From positions 1-64,000 of the forward strand of contig CAMDAC010000003.1 of the NCBI GenBank assembly GCA_945888325.1: a stretch of 64,000 nucleotides of DNA, read 5' to 3'. The first letter of the stretch is position 1. Each line of letters begins with the position of its first letter. This stretch comes from Candidatus Sulfopaludibacter sp. SbA3 (GTDB lineage: Bacteria > Pseudomonadota > Alphaproteobacteria > Caulobacterales > Hyphomonadaceae). The notes below the pieces were generated by a model. That model saw only the letters and a list, made by a program, of their open reading frames with translations, made no database searches and was not told the origin of the DNA. Positions 1-9,148 of the stretch are shown here, piece after piece. The position numbers and the translations under genes were made by a program.

Positions 1-105
1 GGCGCAGACCTTCACATCAACAAAACCCCTCGGCAAGGCAATCCGGCGGATTCTGTCCTCAGTAATATCCGAAGCAATCCTCGCCGCCTTTTTCGGCCAG
101 CCCAT
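1..105 (-). CDS. Partial hypothetical ORF, 5' end only
   Basis: An open frame starts with ATG at 105 on the minus strand and runs off the window edge after 35 residues (begins MGWPKKAARIASDI). It lies 32 nt downstream of the alaS stop, so it could be the next gene of that transcript. The ribosome binding site is weak and I do not recognise the sequence. It does not look like the isocitrate dehydrogenase gene found after alaS in some relatives. It may equally be a chance open frame. Confidence 0.3.
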   Translation of the reverse strand, partial: MGWPKKAARIASDITEDRIRRIALPRGFVDVKVCA

Positions 106-137
106 CCAGGCCGTGTCCGCAGGCGCGAGAATCGGCC

Positions 138-2780
138 TCAGCCCTTCAGCGCCGTGCGGACCGCCTCAAGGGCGTCATCCGCCTTGTCGATCTCGCTGCC
201 GCCGGCCTGCGCCATGTCCGGCCGGCCGCCCCCGCCTGAGCCGCCCATGGCCGCGGCCGCGACCTTGACGAGATCCACGGCGGAATGCGTGCCCACCAGA
301 TCCTTGGTGACGCCGACCGCGATGCCCGCCTTGCCGCCTTCGATGCCGACGAACACGACGACGCCCGAGCCGATGCTGGCCTTTGCCTCCTCGACCAGCG
401 GGCGCAGGTCCTTGCTGCCGACGCCTTCGGCGATCCGCGCGATCAGGTTTACGCCGTTAATGACTTCCGGGCCCGAGGCGCCGCCGCCGCCGCCCATCGC
501 GAGCTTGCGCTTGGCATCGTTGAGTTCCCGCTCCAGCGACTTGCGCTCGTCGGTCAGCGCCGCCACGCGGCGTGGCAGGTCTTTCAGCGGAACCTTCAGG
601 CTTTTCGCGACATCCGCCGCAATCTGCGCGCGGCCCTTCAGGTAGCTCAGCGCCTCGGCGCCGGTGGCCGCCTCGATGCGGCGCACGCCGGCGGCAACGC
701 CGCCTTCCGACAGGATCGCGAACACGGCGATGTCGCCCGTGCGGGTCACGTGGGTGCCGCCGCACAGCTCGACGGAATAGGACCGCCCGCCATCGCCCGG
801 CTCGCCCATCGACAGTACACGGACTTCCTCGCCATACTTCTCGCCGAACAGCGCGAGCGCGCCGGCCTCGATCGCCTTCTCGGGGCTCGTCACCTTGATG
901 CCGGTCTCTATGTTCGCCCGGATCTGCGCGTTGACTTCATCCTCGACCGCTTCGATCTCGGCCGGCGTCATCGGCGCGCCGTGCGAGAAGTCGAACCGGA
1001 ACCTGTCGGCTTCGACGAGCGAGCCTTTCTGCGTGACATGCGCGCCGAGCACCTTGCGCAGCGCGGCATGCATCAGGTGGGTCGCCGAATGGTTCGCCAT
1101 GACCTGCTTGCGGCGCACGGCGTCGACTTTCAGCTGCGCCTTCGCGCCAAGCTTCACCGTGCCGGACACCAGTTCGCCGATATGCACATGCACATCCCCG
1201 GCGCGCTTCTGCACGTCGCGTACGATGAAGCGCGCGCCGCCTTCGAAGACGATCTCGCCGTGATCGCCCGCCTGGCCGCCGGATTCGGCGTAGAAGGGCG
1301 TCGTGTCGAACACCAGTTCAGCCTCGCCGGCCGACATGTCCTGCGCGAGCAGCCCGCCGGCAGCGATCGCCACCAGCTTGCCGTCGCCGGAGGTGGCGCC
1401 GTAGCCGCCAAATTTCGTCGCGCCGGTCTTGGCGCGGGCCTCGAACCAGATTTCCTCGGTGGCGCGGTCGCCGGACGTGAAGCCTGCGGCGCGGCTTGCG
1501 CCGCGCTGGACATCGAGCGCCGCCTCGAAGCCGGCCACGTCGACGTCGAGCCCGCGGCCGCGCAGGATGTCCTGCGTCAGGTCGAGCGGAAAGCCGTAGG
1601 TGTCCGACAGTTTGAACGCCACATCGCCCGGCAGCGCCGCGCCGGGCTTCAGCTCGGCGAGCGCCTTGTCGAGCAGCGACAGGCCGTTGCCCAGCGTGCG
1701 CTGGAAGCGGGCCTCCTCCTGCTCGATCGCGGCTTCGATGGCGACCTGCGCGCGGCCGAGTTCCGGATAGGCCTTGCCCATTTCGGCGACCAGCGCGGGC
1801 ACCAGCTTGTGCATCAGCGGCTCGCGCGCGCCGAGCATGTGGCCATGGCGCATGGCGCGCCGCATGATCCGGCGCAGCACATAGCCGCGCCCTTCGTTCG
1901 ACGGCAGCACGCCGTCCGCGACGAGGAATGCCGAGGTGCGCAGATGGTCGGCGATGACGCGGAACGAGGCGGCCTTGTCGCCGGCCGATTTCTGGCCGTA
2001 CACATCTTCTTCCGCATTGATCAGCGTACGGAACAGGTCGATGTCATAGTTGTTGTGCTGGCCCTGCAGGACCGCCGCAATCCGCTCAAGGCCCATGCCG
2101 GTATCGATCGAGGGCTTGGGCAGGCTGGTGCGCTTGCCGCCTTCGTGCTGCTCGAACTGCATGAACACGAGGTTCCAGACCTCGATGAAGCGGTCACCGT
2201 CCTGATCGGCGCTGCCCGGCGGGCCGCCGGCGACCTTGTCGCCATGATCGAAGAAGATTTCCGAACAGGGGCCGCACGGGCCGGTATCGCCCATCGACCA
2301 GAAATTGTCGCTGGTGGCGATCCGGATGATCCGCGAATCGTCGAAGCCGGCGACCTTTTTCCAGATCGAGGCGGCTTCCTCGTCCTCGGCATAGACGGTG
2401 ACCAGAAGGCGTTTCGGGTCGAGCCCGTAATCCTTGGTGATCAGTTCCCAGGCGAGGCGGATCGCGTCGTCCTTGAAGTAATCGCCGAAAGAAAAATTCC
2501 CCAGCATTTCGAAGAAGGTGTGGTGGCGCGCGGTGTAGCCGACATTGTCGAGGTCATTGTGCTTGCCGCCGGCGCGTACGCATTTCTGCGACGTCGTGGC
2601 GCGCGGCGCAAACGGGGCTTCCACGCCGGTGAAGATGTTCTTGAACGGCACCATGCCTGCGTTGACGAACAGCAGGGTCGGGTCATTCTGCGGCACCAGC
2701 GGCGCCGATGGCCGGCGGGCATGGCCGTTCTTCTCAAAAAAGCTGAGGAACGTCTCCCGGATCTCGTTAACGCCTTGCAT
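138..2780 (-). CDS. alaS: Alanine-tRNA ligase
   Basis: This 880-residue protein charges tRNA-Ala and edits misacylated Ser/Gly. The N-terminal class II catalytic core is visible ([15 protein letters not shown] and [24 protein letters not shown]). The editing domain carries the zinc-type motifs NHSATHL and CGGTHV, and a glycine-rich linker leads to the C-Ala domain. The ORF track extends 39 codons further upstream. I chose ATG 2780 because [15 protein letters not shown] is the family's usual N terminus. The gene lies downstream of recA on the same strand, an arrangement common in Alphaproteobacteria, with about 266 nt between them and a candidate promoter of its own. Confidence 0.97.
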   Translation of the reverse strand: MQGVNEIRETFLSFFEKNGHARRPSAPLVPQNDPTLLFVNAGMVPFKNIFTGVEAPFAPRATTSQKCVRAGGKHNDLDNVGYTARHHTFFEMLGNFSFGDYFKDDAIRLAWELITKDYGLDPKRLLVTVYAEDEEAASIWKKVAGFDDSRIIRIATSDNFWSMGDTGPCGPCSEIFFDHGDKVAGGPPGSADQDGDRFIEVWNLVFMQFEQHEGGKRTSLPKPSIDTGMGLERIAAVLQGQHNNYDIDLFRTLINAEEDVYGQKSAGDKAASFRVIADHLRTSAFLVADGVLPSNEGRGYVLRRIMRRAMRHGHMLGAREPLMHKLVPALVAEMGKAYPELGRAQVAIEAAIEQEEARFQRTLGNGLSLLDKALAELKPGAALPGDVAFKLSDTYGFPLDLTQDILRGRGLDVDVAGFEAALDVQRGASRAAGFTSGDRATEEIWFEARAKTGATKFGGYGATSGDGKLVAIAAGGLLAQDMSAGEAELVFDTTPFYAESGGQAGDHGEIVFEGGARFIVRDVQKRAGDVHVHIGELVSGTVKLGAKAQLKVDAVRRKQVMANHSATHLMHAALRKVLGAHVTQKGSLVEADRFRFDFSHGAPMTPAEIEAVEDEVNAQIRANIETGIKVTSPEKAIEAGALALFGEKYGEEVRVLSMGEPGDGGRSYSVELCGGTHVTRTGDIAVFAILSEGGVAAGVRRIEAATGAEALSYLKGRAQIAADVAKSLKVPLKDLPRRVAALTDERKSLERELNDAKRKLAMGGGGGASGPEVINGVNLIARIAEGVGSKDLRPLVEEAKASIGSGVVVFVGIEGGKAGIAVGVTKDLVGTHSAVDLVKVAAAAMGGSGGGGRPDMAQAGGSEIDKADDALEAVRTALKG

Positions 2781-2851
2781 CTCTGTTCCTTGCCAATCAC
2801 CAAACGTTCCGGCGCCCGCCTTAGCCGAGGCGCGCGATGGATTACAGAGGC

Positions 2852-2880
2852 GATATAAAGGCCCCTTTGCAGCACGCCAA
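2852..2880 (-). promoter_or_regulatory. Candidate alaS promoter
   Basis: On the minus strand TTGGCG and TATATC are separated by exactly 17 nt, about 70 nt before the alaS start. The -35 box lies inside the loop of a 9-bp stem (CCCCTTTGC/GCAAAGGGG, 2862-2902), so a DNA or RNA hairpin overlaps the promoter. The call is sequence-based only. Confidence 0.4.
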
Positions 2881-2983
2881 GACAAGGCGCGCCGCAAAGG
2901 GGACTTCTTCCAGTCCGGAGATCGGTAGACCGGAAGCTTGCCACACCGGTCCAGCGCGGATTTACCGCGCAGACCGTGGAGGC

Positions 2984-3018
2984 TTGCGGTTTCCCATGTT
3001 GCAAGTGGAAAACCGCAA
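2984..3018. terminator. Hairpin after recA
   Basis: TTGCGGTTT-C-CCA pairs with TGG-A-AAACCGCAA (13 bp with one mismatch) around a 9-nt loop, 29 nt past the recA stop. No clear T-run follows, so it is either a weak terminator or a processing/stability stem. Confidence 0.4.
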
Positions 3019-3046
3019 TTTCATGTCCCTGCCAGACCCGCCGGGA

Positions 3047-4141
<1,095 letters not shown>

Positions 4142-4211
4142 AGGTCGTCTCCTTAGGTCTACCATGGGGGCCGGTTTGGCAAGGCCCCCGATTGCCATGC
4201 TGAGACGTTAT

Positions 4212-4226
4212 GTACACTATTTGTTC
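4212..4226 (-). promoter_or_regulatory. SOS (LexA) box, recA operator, one mismatch
   Basis: The plus strand reads GTAC-ACTATTT-GTTC, one base off the alphaproteobacterial GTTC-N7-GTTC LexA site. On the coding strand it sits between a possible -35 TTGTTC and -10 TACATA (16-nt spacer), where repressor would block polymerase. An overlapping perfect palindrome GTTC-CAGA-GAAC (4223-4234) is also present. Confidence 0.65.
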
Positions 4227-4297
4227 CAGAGAACAAAGCAGAAACTTTTTGCCGGAACGTCTTTCCTTCCGGCGTTGTCTCAGGCATAGACCAAGCC

Positions 4298-4507
4298 ATG
4301 CTCACACGGTCCGGAAATTCCGGCGGGGAAGCCCGCCTTCGCTATGGCGACAATGATTACGACATCCTCACGCCGGGGAGTTTCGTCACCTGCGCCGTGA
4401 CCGGTAGACCGATTCCCTTGAGCGCGGTGCGCTATTGGAGCGTTGACCTGCAGGAAGCCTATTGGGACGCCGAAGCGGCCGCCCAGCGCCTCACCTATTC
4501 GAAGTGA
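4298..4507 (+). CDS. DUF2093 domain protein
   Basis: This small soluble protein of 69 residues matches my memory of the DUF2093 family, which is confined largely to Alphaproteobacteria. Visible hallmarks are GEARLRYGDNDYDIL, FVTCAVTGRPIPL and RYWSVDLQEAY. The function is unknown. The CxVTGxxIPLxxLRYWSV pattern suggests a compact beta fold rather than an enzyme. It is divergent from recA across about 155 nt that contain the recA operator and convergent with tspO. Confidence 0.8.
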   Translation: MLTRSGNSGGEARLRYGDNDYDILTPGSFVTCAVTGRPIPLSAVRYWSVDLQEAYWDAEAAAQRLTYSK

Positions 4508-4513
4508 TGCCAG

Positions 4514-4999
4514 TCAGGCAGGCGCGCGCGCCGCAGGATTGAGCTGCCAGACGCGCAGGTTGAGCGCCGAGGCGATGGTCACCCAGGTCAGGTACGGCGC
4601 CAGCATCCCCGCCGCGAGGGCATTGATCGGCGCAAACGCGGCCATCACCGCCGCGATCGACAGCCAGAGCGTCACGACGATCACAAAACCCAGCCCCATC
4701 CGGCGCAGGCCGAAGAAGACGCCCGACCAGCTGGCATTGATCACGAGGCTGACGCCATAGAGCACCAGCGCGCCCGTGGCCTCCGCCCCGCCGGTCAGCC
4801 AGACCAGCCAGCCCGCCACCGCGTTCAGCACGAACAGCGCCGACCAGACGACCGGAAAGGCCCAGTTCGGCGGCGTCCAGGGCGGCTTGGACAGCGCCGC
4901 ATACCAGGCGCCCGGCCGGAACACCGCCCCGCTGGAGGCGGCGGCGAGATTGGCGAGCACGAACAGCGCCAGCACGAGCAGGTTTCCGGATGTGAACAT
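4514..4999 (-). CDS. tspO: TspO/MBR family membrane protein
   Basis: This 161-residue integral membrane protein with five predicted helices belongs to the tryptophan-rich sensory protein / peripheral benzodiazepine receptor family. The family pattern is clear: FRPGAWYAALSKPPWTPPNWAFPVVWSALF near the N terminus and INASWSGVFFGLRRMGLG mid-protein. Bacterial TspO proteins bind porphyrins and affect tetrapyrrole or stress responses; the role here is inferred from family. It is convergent with the DUF2093 gene, 6 nt apart. Confidence 0.88.
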   Translation of the reverse strand: MFTSGNLLVLALFVLANLAAASSGAVFRPGAWYAALSKPPWTPPNWAFPVVWSALFVLNAVAGWLVWLTGGAEATGALVLYGVSLVINASWSGVFFGLRRMGLGFVIVVTLWLSIAAVMAAFAPINALAAGMLAPYLTWVTIASALNLRVWQLNPAARAPA

Positions 5000-5093
5000 G
5001 AACGGGCGCCCTGCGATCTGACTTGCCTGGCCTATATGGGGCCGCTGAGGCCCAGAACGAAGCGCCCCGGCAAATGATCGCCCGCTGCGGCGC

Positions 5094-6269
5094 TCAGCGC
5101 CTCACATCCGTGCGCCAGACGACCTCATCCGCGCCAACAAGCCGCGCCAGCCGTCCCAGCTCCGCCTCCAGCTTGGCCTGCCGCGCCTCGGTCCACTTCA
5201 CGCCCGGCTCCGGCCACAGCTGGTGCACGCTGATCTCGCCGGCCTCTCGGTCGGATTTCACTTCGATGCGCCCGACGAACCGGTCCCCTTCCAGCAGCGG
5301 GTAGACGTAATAGCCCCATTGACGCTTGGCCTCCGGCACGAAAATCTCGATCCGGTAATCAAAGCCGAACAGGCGCGTCAGGCGGTTCCGGTCGCGGATG
5401 ACCGGGTCGAACGGGTTGAGGATGCGCAGCCGCGGCGCCGGCGCCGAGACCGAGGCCAGGCGCGTCTCGATATCCGGCAGCGCCAGCGCTCCGCTCCACT
5501 CGCCGCGCGCCGACTCGATCTCCACCGGCACCAGCTTTCGCGCCTTCGCCGCTGTCCAGGCTTTCACTTCGCCCAGATCCGCCGCGGCCCAGAAGCGCTG
5601 GATGTCGCCCTCGGTGCCGAACGCGAGCCGAGCCAGCGCCTCGCGGCACAGCCAGTCGACCTGCGCCGCGTCGGTGTGCTCGGCCGCGCGGTGATGATCC
5701 GGAATCACGCGCTCGGTCAGATCGTAGAACTTGGTGAAGCCGTCGCGGTGCGAGGTCGACAGCTCCCCGGCATACCACATGTAATCCAGCGCCAGCTTGT
5801 GCGGCGGCCGGCGCCACATCTCGCGCTTACCCACGATCTTGGTGTCGAACACCTTGGTGCTGAGCGGGCCTTCCGCTTCGATCCGTGCACGGATGGCGGC
5901 GCGCCCGTCCTCGTCCAGCATGCCCCGGTGCCATTCCCAGCCGCGAACCTTCTCCTCCATCCGGCGGAACTGGCGCCGCCACATCGGATAGAAGTCGATC
6001 GGGATCAGCGAGGCATCATGCGTGAAATGCTCGAAGACGTGCCGGTCCCGCGCGAGACACGTGTGCAGCATCGGTTCGCGGTAGTTCTGGTTGCGGCTCC
6101 ACAGGATATGGTCGTGCGCACGCGCCACCACGCGAATCGTGTCGAGCTGCACGAAGCCGAGCTTGCGGATCGTCCCGGGCAAATCCACCGGCCCCGTCGG
6201 CGGCGCCGACAGTCCCTGCGCGTCCAGCCACAGCCACCGCGCGTCCCGGTTGGCAATTCTCAGCGCCAT
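5094..6269 (-). CDS. YcaQ/AlkX-like winged-helix DNA glycosylase family protein
   Basis: This 391-residue protein resembles the HTH_42 family that includes the interstrand-crosslink glycosylases AlkZ and YcaQ. The N terminus has GFVQLDTIRVVARAHDHILWSRNQNY. QLD fits the QXD catalytic signature that I recall for the YcaQ/AlkX branch, as opposed to QXQ of AlkZ. A C-terminal NPFDPVIRDRNRLTRLFGFDYRIEIF block is typical. ATG 6269 is preferred over the track start 6308 because GGGAGGGG lies upstream and the alignment starts there. It probably acts in repair of bulky alkyl adducts; no SOS box is visible before it. Confidence 0.8.
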   Translation of the reverse strand: MALRIANRDARWLWLDAQGLSAPPTGPVDLPGTIRKLGFVQLDTIRVVARAHDHILWSRNQNYREPMLHTCLARDRHVFEHFTHDASLIPIDFYPMWRRQFRRMEEKVRGWEWHRGMLDEDGRAAIRARIEAEGPLSTKVFDTKIVGKREMWRRPPHKLALDYMWYAGELSTSHRDGFTKFYDLTERVIPDHHRAAEHTDAAQVDWLCREALARLAFGTEGDIQRFWAAADLGEVKAWTAAKARKLVPVEIESARGEWSGALALPDIETRLASVSAPAPRLRILNPFDPVIRDRNRLTRLFGFDYRIEIFVPEAKRQWGYYVYPLLEGDRFVGRIEVKSDREAGEISVHQLWPEPGVKWTEARQAKLEAELGRLARLVGADEVVWRTDVRR

Positions 6270-6321
6270 TCCCCGCCCCCGCCCCTCCCGCTGTAAGCTG
6301 CTGGCCAAGCCGGCAACTGCG

Positions 6322-6798
6322 TCAGTTTGCCGTGCCCGGCAAGGGCGGCGGCGGGGCCAGCTGGTCGTCGATGGCAGACTTCATCGGCTCCGGGAAATCG
6401 TCCGCAAGGCCGACGCAGTCACGCCGGAAACCGGCCTCGGCGGAGTCCACGCTGTCCGGCTTCTGCGGATCGCTCGTCAGCGAGACTTCCCAATCGAATT
6501 GGCAGGCGCGCGAGGCGAAGCTGCGCGTGCAGACCGCCATCGGCTCCGGATAGTCTTCGTGCGCTTCGCCGTAGGTGCATTCATAGCCCGCCTCGGCCAG
6601 CTGGGCGAGCGTGGCCGCCCGGCCTTCGCGGTGCGCGATGCGGCTGAACCCGGTCTCCATCGCAGCCATGAGGTCGGCGCCGGGCTCGTGCTGCCAGACA
6701 TGCTGCTGGTGCAGCTCGGTCACCGTCTTCGGCCCCGCCATCCCGTGCGCGCACGCGCCGAGACCCAGAGCCAGTATCACCCCTGCCAAAGCTTTCAT
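6322..6798 (-). CDS. Hypothetical lipoprotein
   Basis: This 158-residue protein has a signal peptide ending in a lipobox (LGLGAC), so it is probably a membrane-anchored periplasmic lipoprotein. Six cysteines follow the signal (for example GYECTYGE, AVCTRSF, RACQFDW, RRDCVGL), consistent with disulfides. The C terminus is proline-rich (QLAPPPPLPG). I do not recognise a family. It lies about 50 nt upstream of the YcaQ-like gene on the same strand. Confidence 0.65.
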   Translation of the reverse strand: MKALAGVILALGLGACAHGMAGPKTVTELHQQHVWQHEPGADLMAAMETGFSRIAHREGRAATLAQLAEAGYECTYGEAHEDYPEPMAVCTRSFASRACQFDWEVSLTSDPQKPDSVDSAEAGFRRDCVGLADDFPEPMKSAIDDQLAPPPPLPGTAN

Positions 6799-6860
6799 GT
6801 TCGTCTCCCCGTTTGTGGCTGAAGATTCTTCTCGGATTGCGGCGCAATCATGGAAATCCG

Positions 6861-7838
6861 TCAGGGCACCAGCAAGGTCGCCCCGGTCGTCGCGCCGCTT
6901 TCCAGCGCGCGGTGCGCCTCGGCGGCGTCCTTCAGCGCAAAGCGCTGGCCGATATCGGCGCTCAACACACCCTTCTCGATCAGGCTGAAGAGCCGCTTCG
7001 ACGCCCGCGCCAGTGATTCCGGCGTGTCGGTGAAATTGAACAGTGTCGGCCGCGTCATCACCAGCGAGCCGCCGGCAGCCAGCCGCCCCGGCGGGATCGG
7101 ATCGGCCGCGCCGGATGCGTTGCCATAGGTGATGAACCAGCCGCGCGGCCGCAGGCTCGCGAGCGAGGCCTCCGCCGAGATCTTGCCGACGCTGTCATGC
7201 ACCACATCGACGCCCTTGCCATTCGTCAGGGCACGGACCTGTTTGGCCACGTCGTCATAACCGACCACCACCTCGTCCGCGCCGAGCGCTTTCGCGCGCT
7301 CCGCCTTCGCCGCGCTGGATGTGACCGCGATCACCCGCGCGCCGAGATGTTTCGCCCAGGGCGTCAGCAGCGAGCCGACCCCGCCGACCGGCGCCCAGAC
7401 CAGCGCCGTCTCGCCTTTCTGCAGCGGCCGGATTTCCTCCAGAAGCATCCAGGCCGTCATGCCCTTCAGCAGGATCGCAGCGGCCTCCTCGTCGCTGATC
7501 CCGGCGGGCAGCGGCACGACGCCCGCCGCAGGCCCGGTATAGTGCGTCGCATAGGTGCCGCGCCCGGTATAAGCGACCCGGTCGCCCGGCTCCACGTGCA
7601 GCACGCCCTCGCCGACCTCCTCGATCACGCCCGCACCTTCCGACCCCGGAACAAATGGCAGCGGCATCTTGTAGAGGCCCGTCCGGTGATAGGTGTCGAT
7701 GAAGTTCACCCCCACCGCGGTCTGGCGCACCAGCACCTCGCCCGGCCCCGGCGCGCGCGGCGGCGCTGTCTCCACCTGCAACACCTCCGGCCCGCCGGTC
7801 TGGTGCATGCGAATGGCATAGGCATTGGGAAGGGTCAT
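6861..7838 (-). CDS. qor: NADPH:quinone oxidoreductase, zinc-free MDR family
   Basis: This 325-residue medium-chain dehydrogenase/reductase is predicted to reduce quinones or enone-type electrophiles with NADPH. It lacks the zinc-binding cysteines of alcohol dehydrogenases. Family features are VGVNFIDTYHRTGLYKMPLPFVPGSEGAGVI, a nucleotide-binding stretch WAPVGGVGSLLTPWAKHLGA, and the C-terminal HRALESGATTGATLL. The start MTLPNAYAIRMHQTGG (7838) fits the family; the track start is 15 codons longer. The gene is divergent from a VOC gene across an interval containing an SOS box. Confidence 0.88.
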   Translation of the reverse strand: MTLPNAYAIRMHQTGGPEVLQVETAPPRAPGPGEVLVRQTAVGVNFIDTYHRTGLYKMPLPFVPGSEGAGVIEEVGEGVLHVEPGDRVAYTGRGTYATHYTGPAAGVVPLPAGISDEEAAAILLKGMTAWMLLEEIRPLQKGETALVWAPVGGVGSLLTPWAKHLGARVIAVTSSAAKAERAKALGADEVVVGYDDVAKQVRALTNGKGVDVVHDSVGKISAEASLASLRPRGWFITYGNASGAADPIPPGRLAAGGSLVMTRPTLFNFTDTPESLARASKRLFSLIEKGVLSADIGQRFALKDAAEAHRALESGATTGATLLVP

Positions 7839-7930
7839 CTGGCGCTCCATGAACTTTGCGGGATCACCAAGCCGGGACTGCACGGGACTGTCAAATCCCC
7901 GCCTCGCAGCGGACTCGACAAGCGCGAAAA

Positions 7931-7945
7931 GTTCTGCTTTTGTTC
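7931..7945 (+). promoter_or_regulatory. SOS (LexA) box, exact GTTC-N7-GTTC
   Basis: GTTC-TGCTTTT-GTTC matches the alphaproteobacterial LexA consensus at all eight defined positions and has a T-rich spacer like the recA site. It ends 25 nt before the VOC gene start and lies 93 nt upstream of the divergent qor. Confidence 0.65.
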
Positions 7946-7970
7946 GCGTCTCACTGGAGGGAGAAAATCA

Positions 7971-8339
7971 ATGATCGGCTATGTCACCCTGGGCACGCGC
8001 GACCTTGCGCGCGCTTCGAAATTCTATGATGCGATCGCGGCCGAGCTGGGCACTTCGCGCATGTTCACGATGGACAACTTCATTGCCTGGGGCACGCCGG
8101 AGGGCGGCGCGGGCATTGGTGTGGGCTATCCCTATGACGGCAACGCAATGAGCGTCGGCAATGGCGTGATGGTGGCGCTGCAGGCGAAGGACAAGGCGCA
8201 GGTGGACCGCATCTATCATCTCGCCCTCAGCCTGGGCGCGACCGATGAAGGCCCGCCCGGACCGCGCGGCGACACGTTCTACGCGGGCTACTTCCGCGAC
8301 CCCGACGGCAACAAGCTGAACGCCTTCGTGATGGGCTGA
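7971..8339 (+). CDS. VOC family (glyoxalase-like) protein, likely SOS-regulated
   Basis: This 122-residue single-domain vicinal-oxygen-chelate protein begins MIGYVTLGTRDLARASKFYDAI and ends YFRDPDGNKLNAFVMG, the usual strand-helix frame of bacterial glyoxalase-like proteins. The reaction cannot be read from sequence. The ATG at 7971 follows GGAGGGAGAAAATCA. The exact LexA-type box 25 nt upstream suggests induction by DNA damage. Confidence 0.85.
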   Translation: MIGYVTLGTRDLARASKFYDAIAAELGTSRMFTMDNFIAWGTPEGGAGIGVGYPYDGNAMSVGNGVMVALQAKDKAQVDRIYHLALSLGATDEGPPGPRGDTFYAGYFRDPDGNKLNAFVMG

Positions 8340-8359
8340 TCCGGCGCGGCCGCGCGAGT

Positions 8360-8620
8360 TCAGTTATGTCCCTCGCGCGGACGCGGCAGGATCATGCCTT
8401 CATAGAGATAGAGGTCTGGCCGCTCCATGTTGCCGGGGCGGATCCGGGCGAGCGCATATCGCGACAGCGATATCCGGCGCGGCGGCGCGAATGTCGTGCC
8501 GGGCACGGCATGGATCGCCTCCGCGAACGGCTCGCCGCCGACCTCGACGAGCAGGGCCACCGCATACGTCACCCCGCCGGTTTCAAGCGGCAGCGGGATC
8601 ACCACAAGATCTTCGCTCAT
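8360..8620 (-). CDS. Hypothetical protein, 86 residues
   Basis: This short soluble protein (MSEDLVVIPLPLETGG) has a hydrophobic, beta-rich N-terminal half and a basic C-terminal half ending LPRPREGHN. There is no signal peptide or recognised motif. Codon usage matches the neighbours and it is convergent with the VOC gene. I cannot assign a family. Confidence 0.5.
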   Translation of the reverse strand: MSEDLVVIPLPLETGGVTYAVALLVEVGGEPFAEAIHAVPGTTFAPPRRISLSRYALARIRPGNMERPDLYLYEGMILPRPREGHN

Positions 8621-8701
8621 TACAGGGTCTCCGGCAGCTTAACCGTTTGAAGCCCGGCGCGAGCCTCGCGTCAAACCGGAACGCCGGCACGGAGGATGAA
8701 A

Positions 8702-9121
8702 TCACAGCGCGCGCATGCGGTTGCCCCGCGCGTTGTGTTCCACTTCCGCAAGCCCCAGCGCCTCCATCAGCGGCGGCACGTACATCCCGAACCGCCCCCG
8801 CAATCCCTTCTTCAGTCCGTACCAACCGCCGACGGGATTGGACGGTGAACGGCCCCACGCTTCCACGGTGCCGTCCTTGGCGTCTTTCTGCTCGTCAGCC
8901 GAACCCAGCTCCATCCAGTCCCCATGCGCCTTCAGCATCGCCTGCAGGTCCTGCAGGCAGCGGGCGTCATAGAGGAGGACCGTCTTGCCCACGGTGCAGA
9001 CCAGCACGTCCTTTCCGTCCCGAACGTCGCGGTGCATCGTGAAGTCCGATGTCAGCGGCGGCGTCTTCAGCTGCCAGGGAGCGGCCGGTGTTCCCTGTCC
9101 GGCAACGGGAGGCTTGGTCAT
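8702..9121 (-). CDS. Conserved unknown protein (DUF6855-like)
   Basis: This 139-residue soluble protein has blocks APWQLKTPPLTSDFTMHRD, VCTVGKTVLLYDARCLQDL, GDWMELGSADEQK and TVEAWGRSPSNPVGGWYGL, then GRFGMYVPPLMEALGLAEVEHNARGNRMRA. These agree with my recollection of a family catalogued as DUF6855 in actinobacteria and proteobacteria; the name should be verified. The function is unknown. It is cytoplasmic by composition and lies 27 nt downstream of an enoyl-CoA hydratase on the same strand. Confidence 0.7.
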   Translation of the reverse strand: MTKPPVAGQGTPAAPWQLKTPPLTSDFTMHRDVRDGKDVLVCTVGKTVLLYDARCLQDLQAMLKAHGDWMELGSADEQKDAKDGTVEAWGRSPSNPVGGWYGLKKGLRGRFGMYVPPLMEALGLAEVEHNARGNRMRAL

Positions 9122-9148
9122 GTTGGGCTCCTTCGTTGATTTGCCTTG

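Noticed and set aside
285-2858. 857-codon plus-strand ORF opposite alaS
   Set aside because: Arg/Ala/Asp-rich antisense shadow of a clear alaS gene in high-GC DNA.
4223-4234. GTTC-N4-GAAC palindrome as a Gram-positive type SOS box
   Set aside because: The Gram-positive box is GAAC-N4-GTTC; arm polarity is reversed here.
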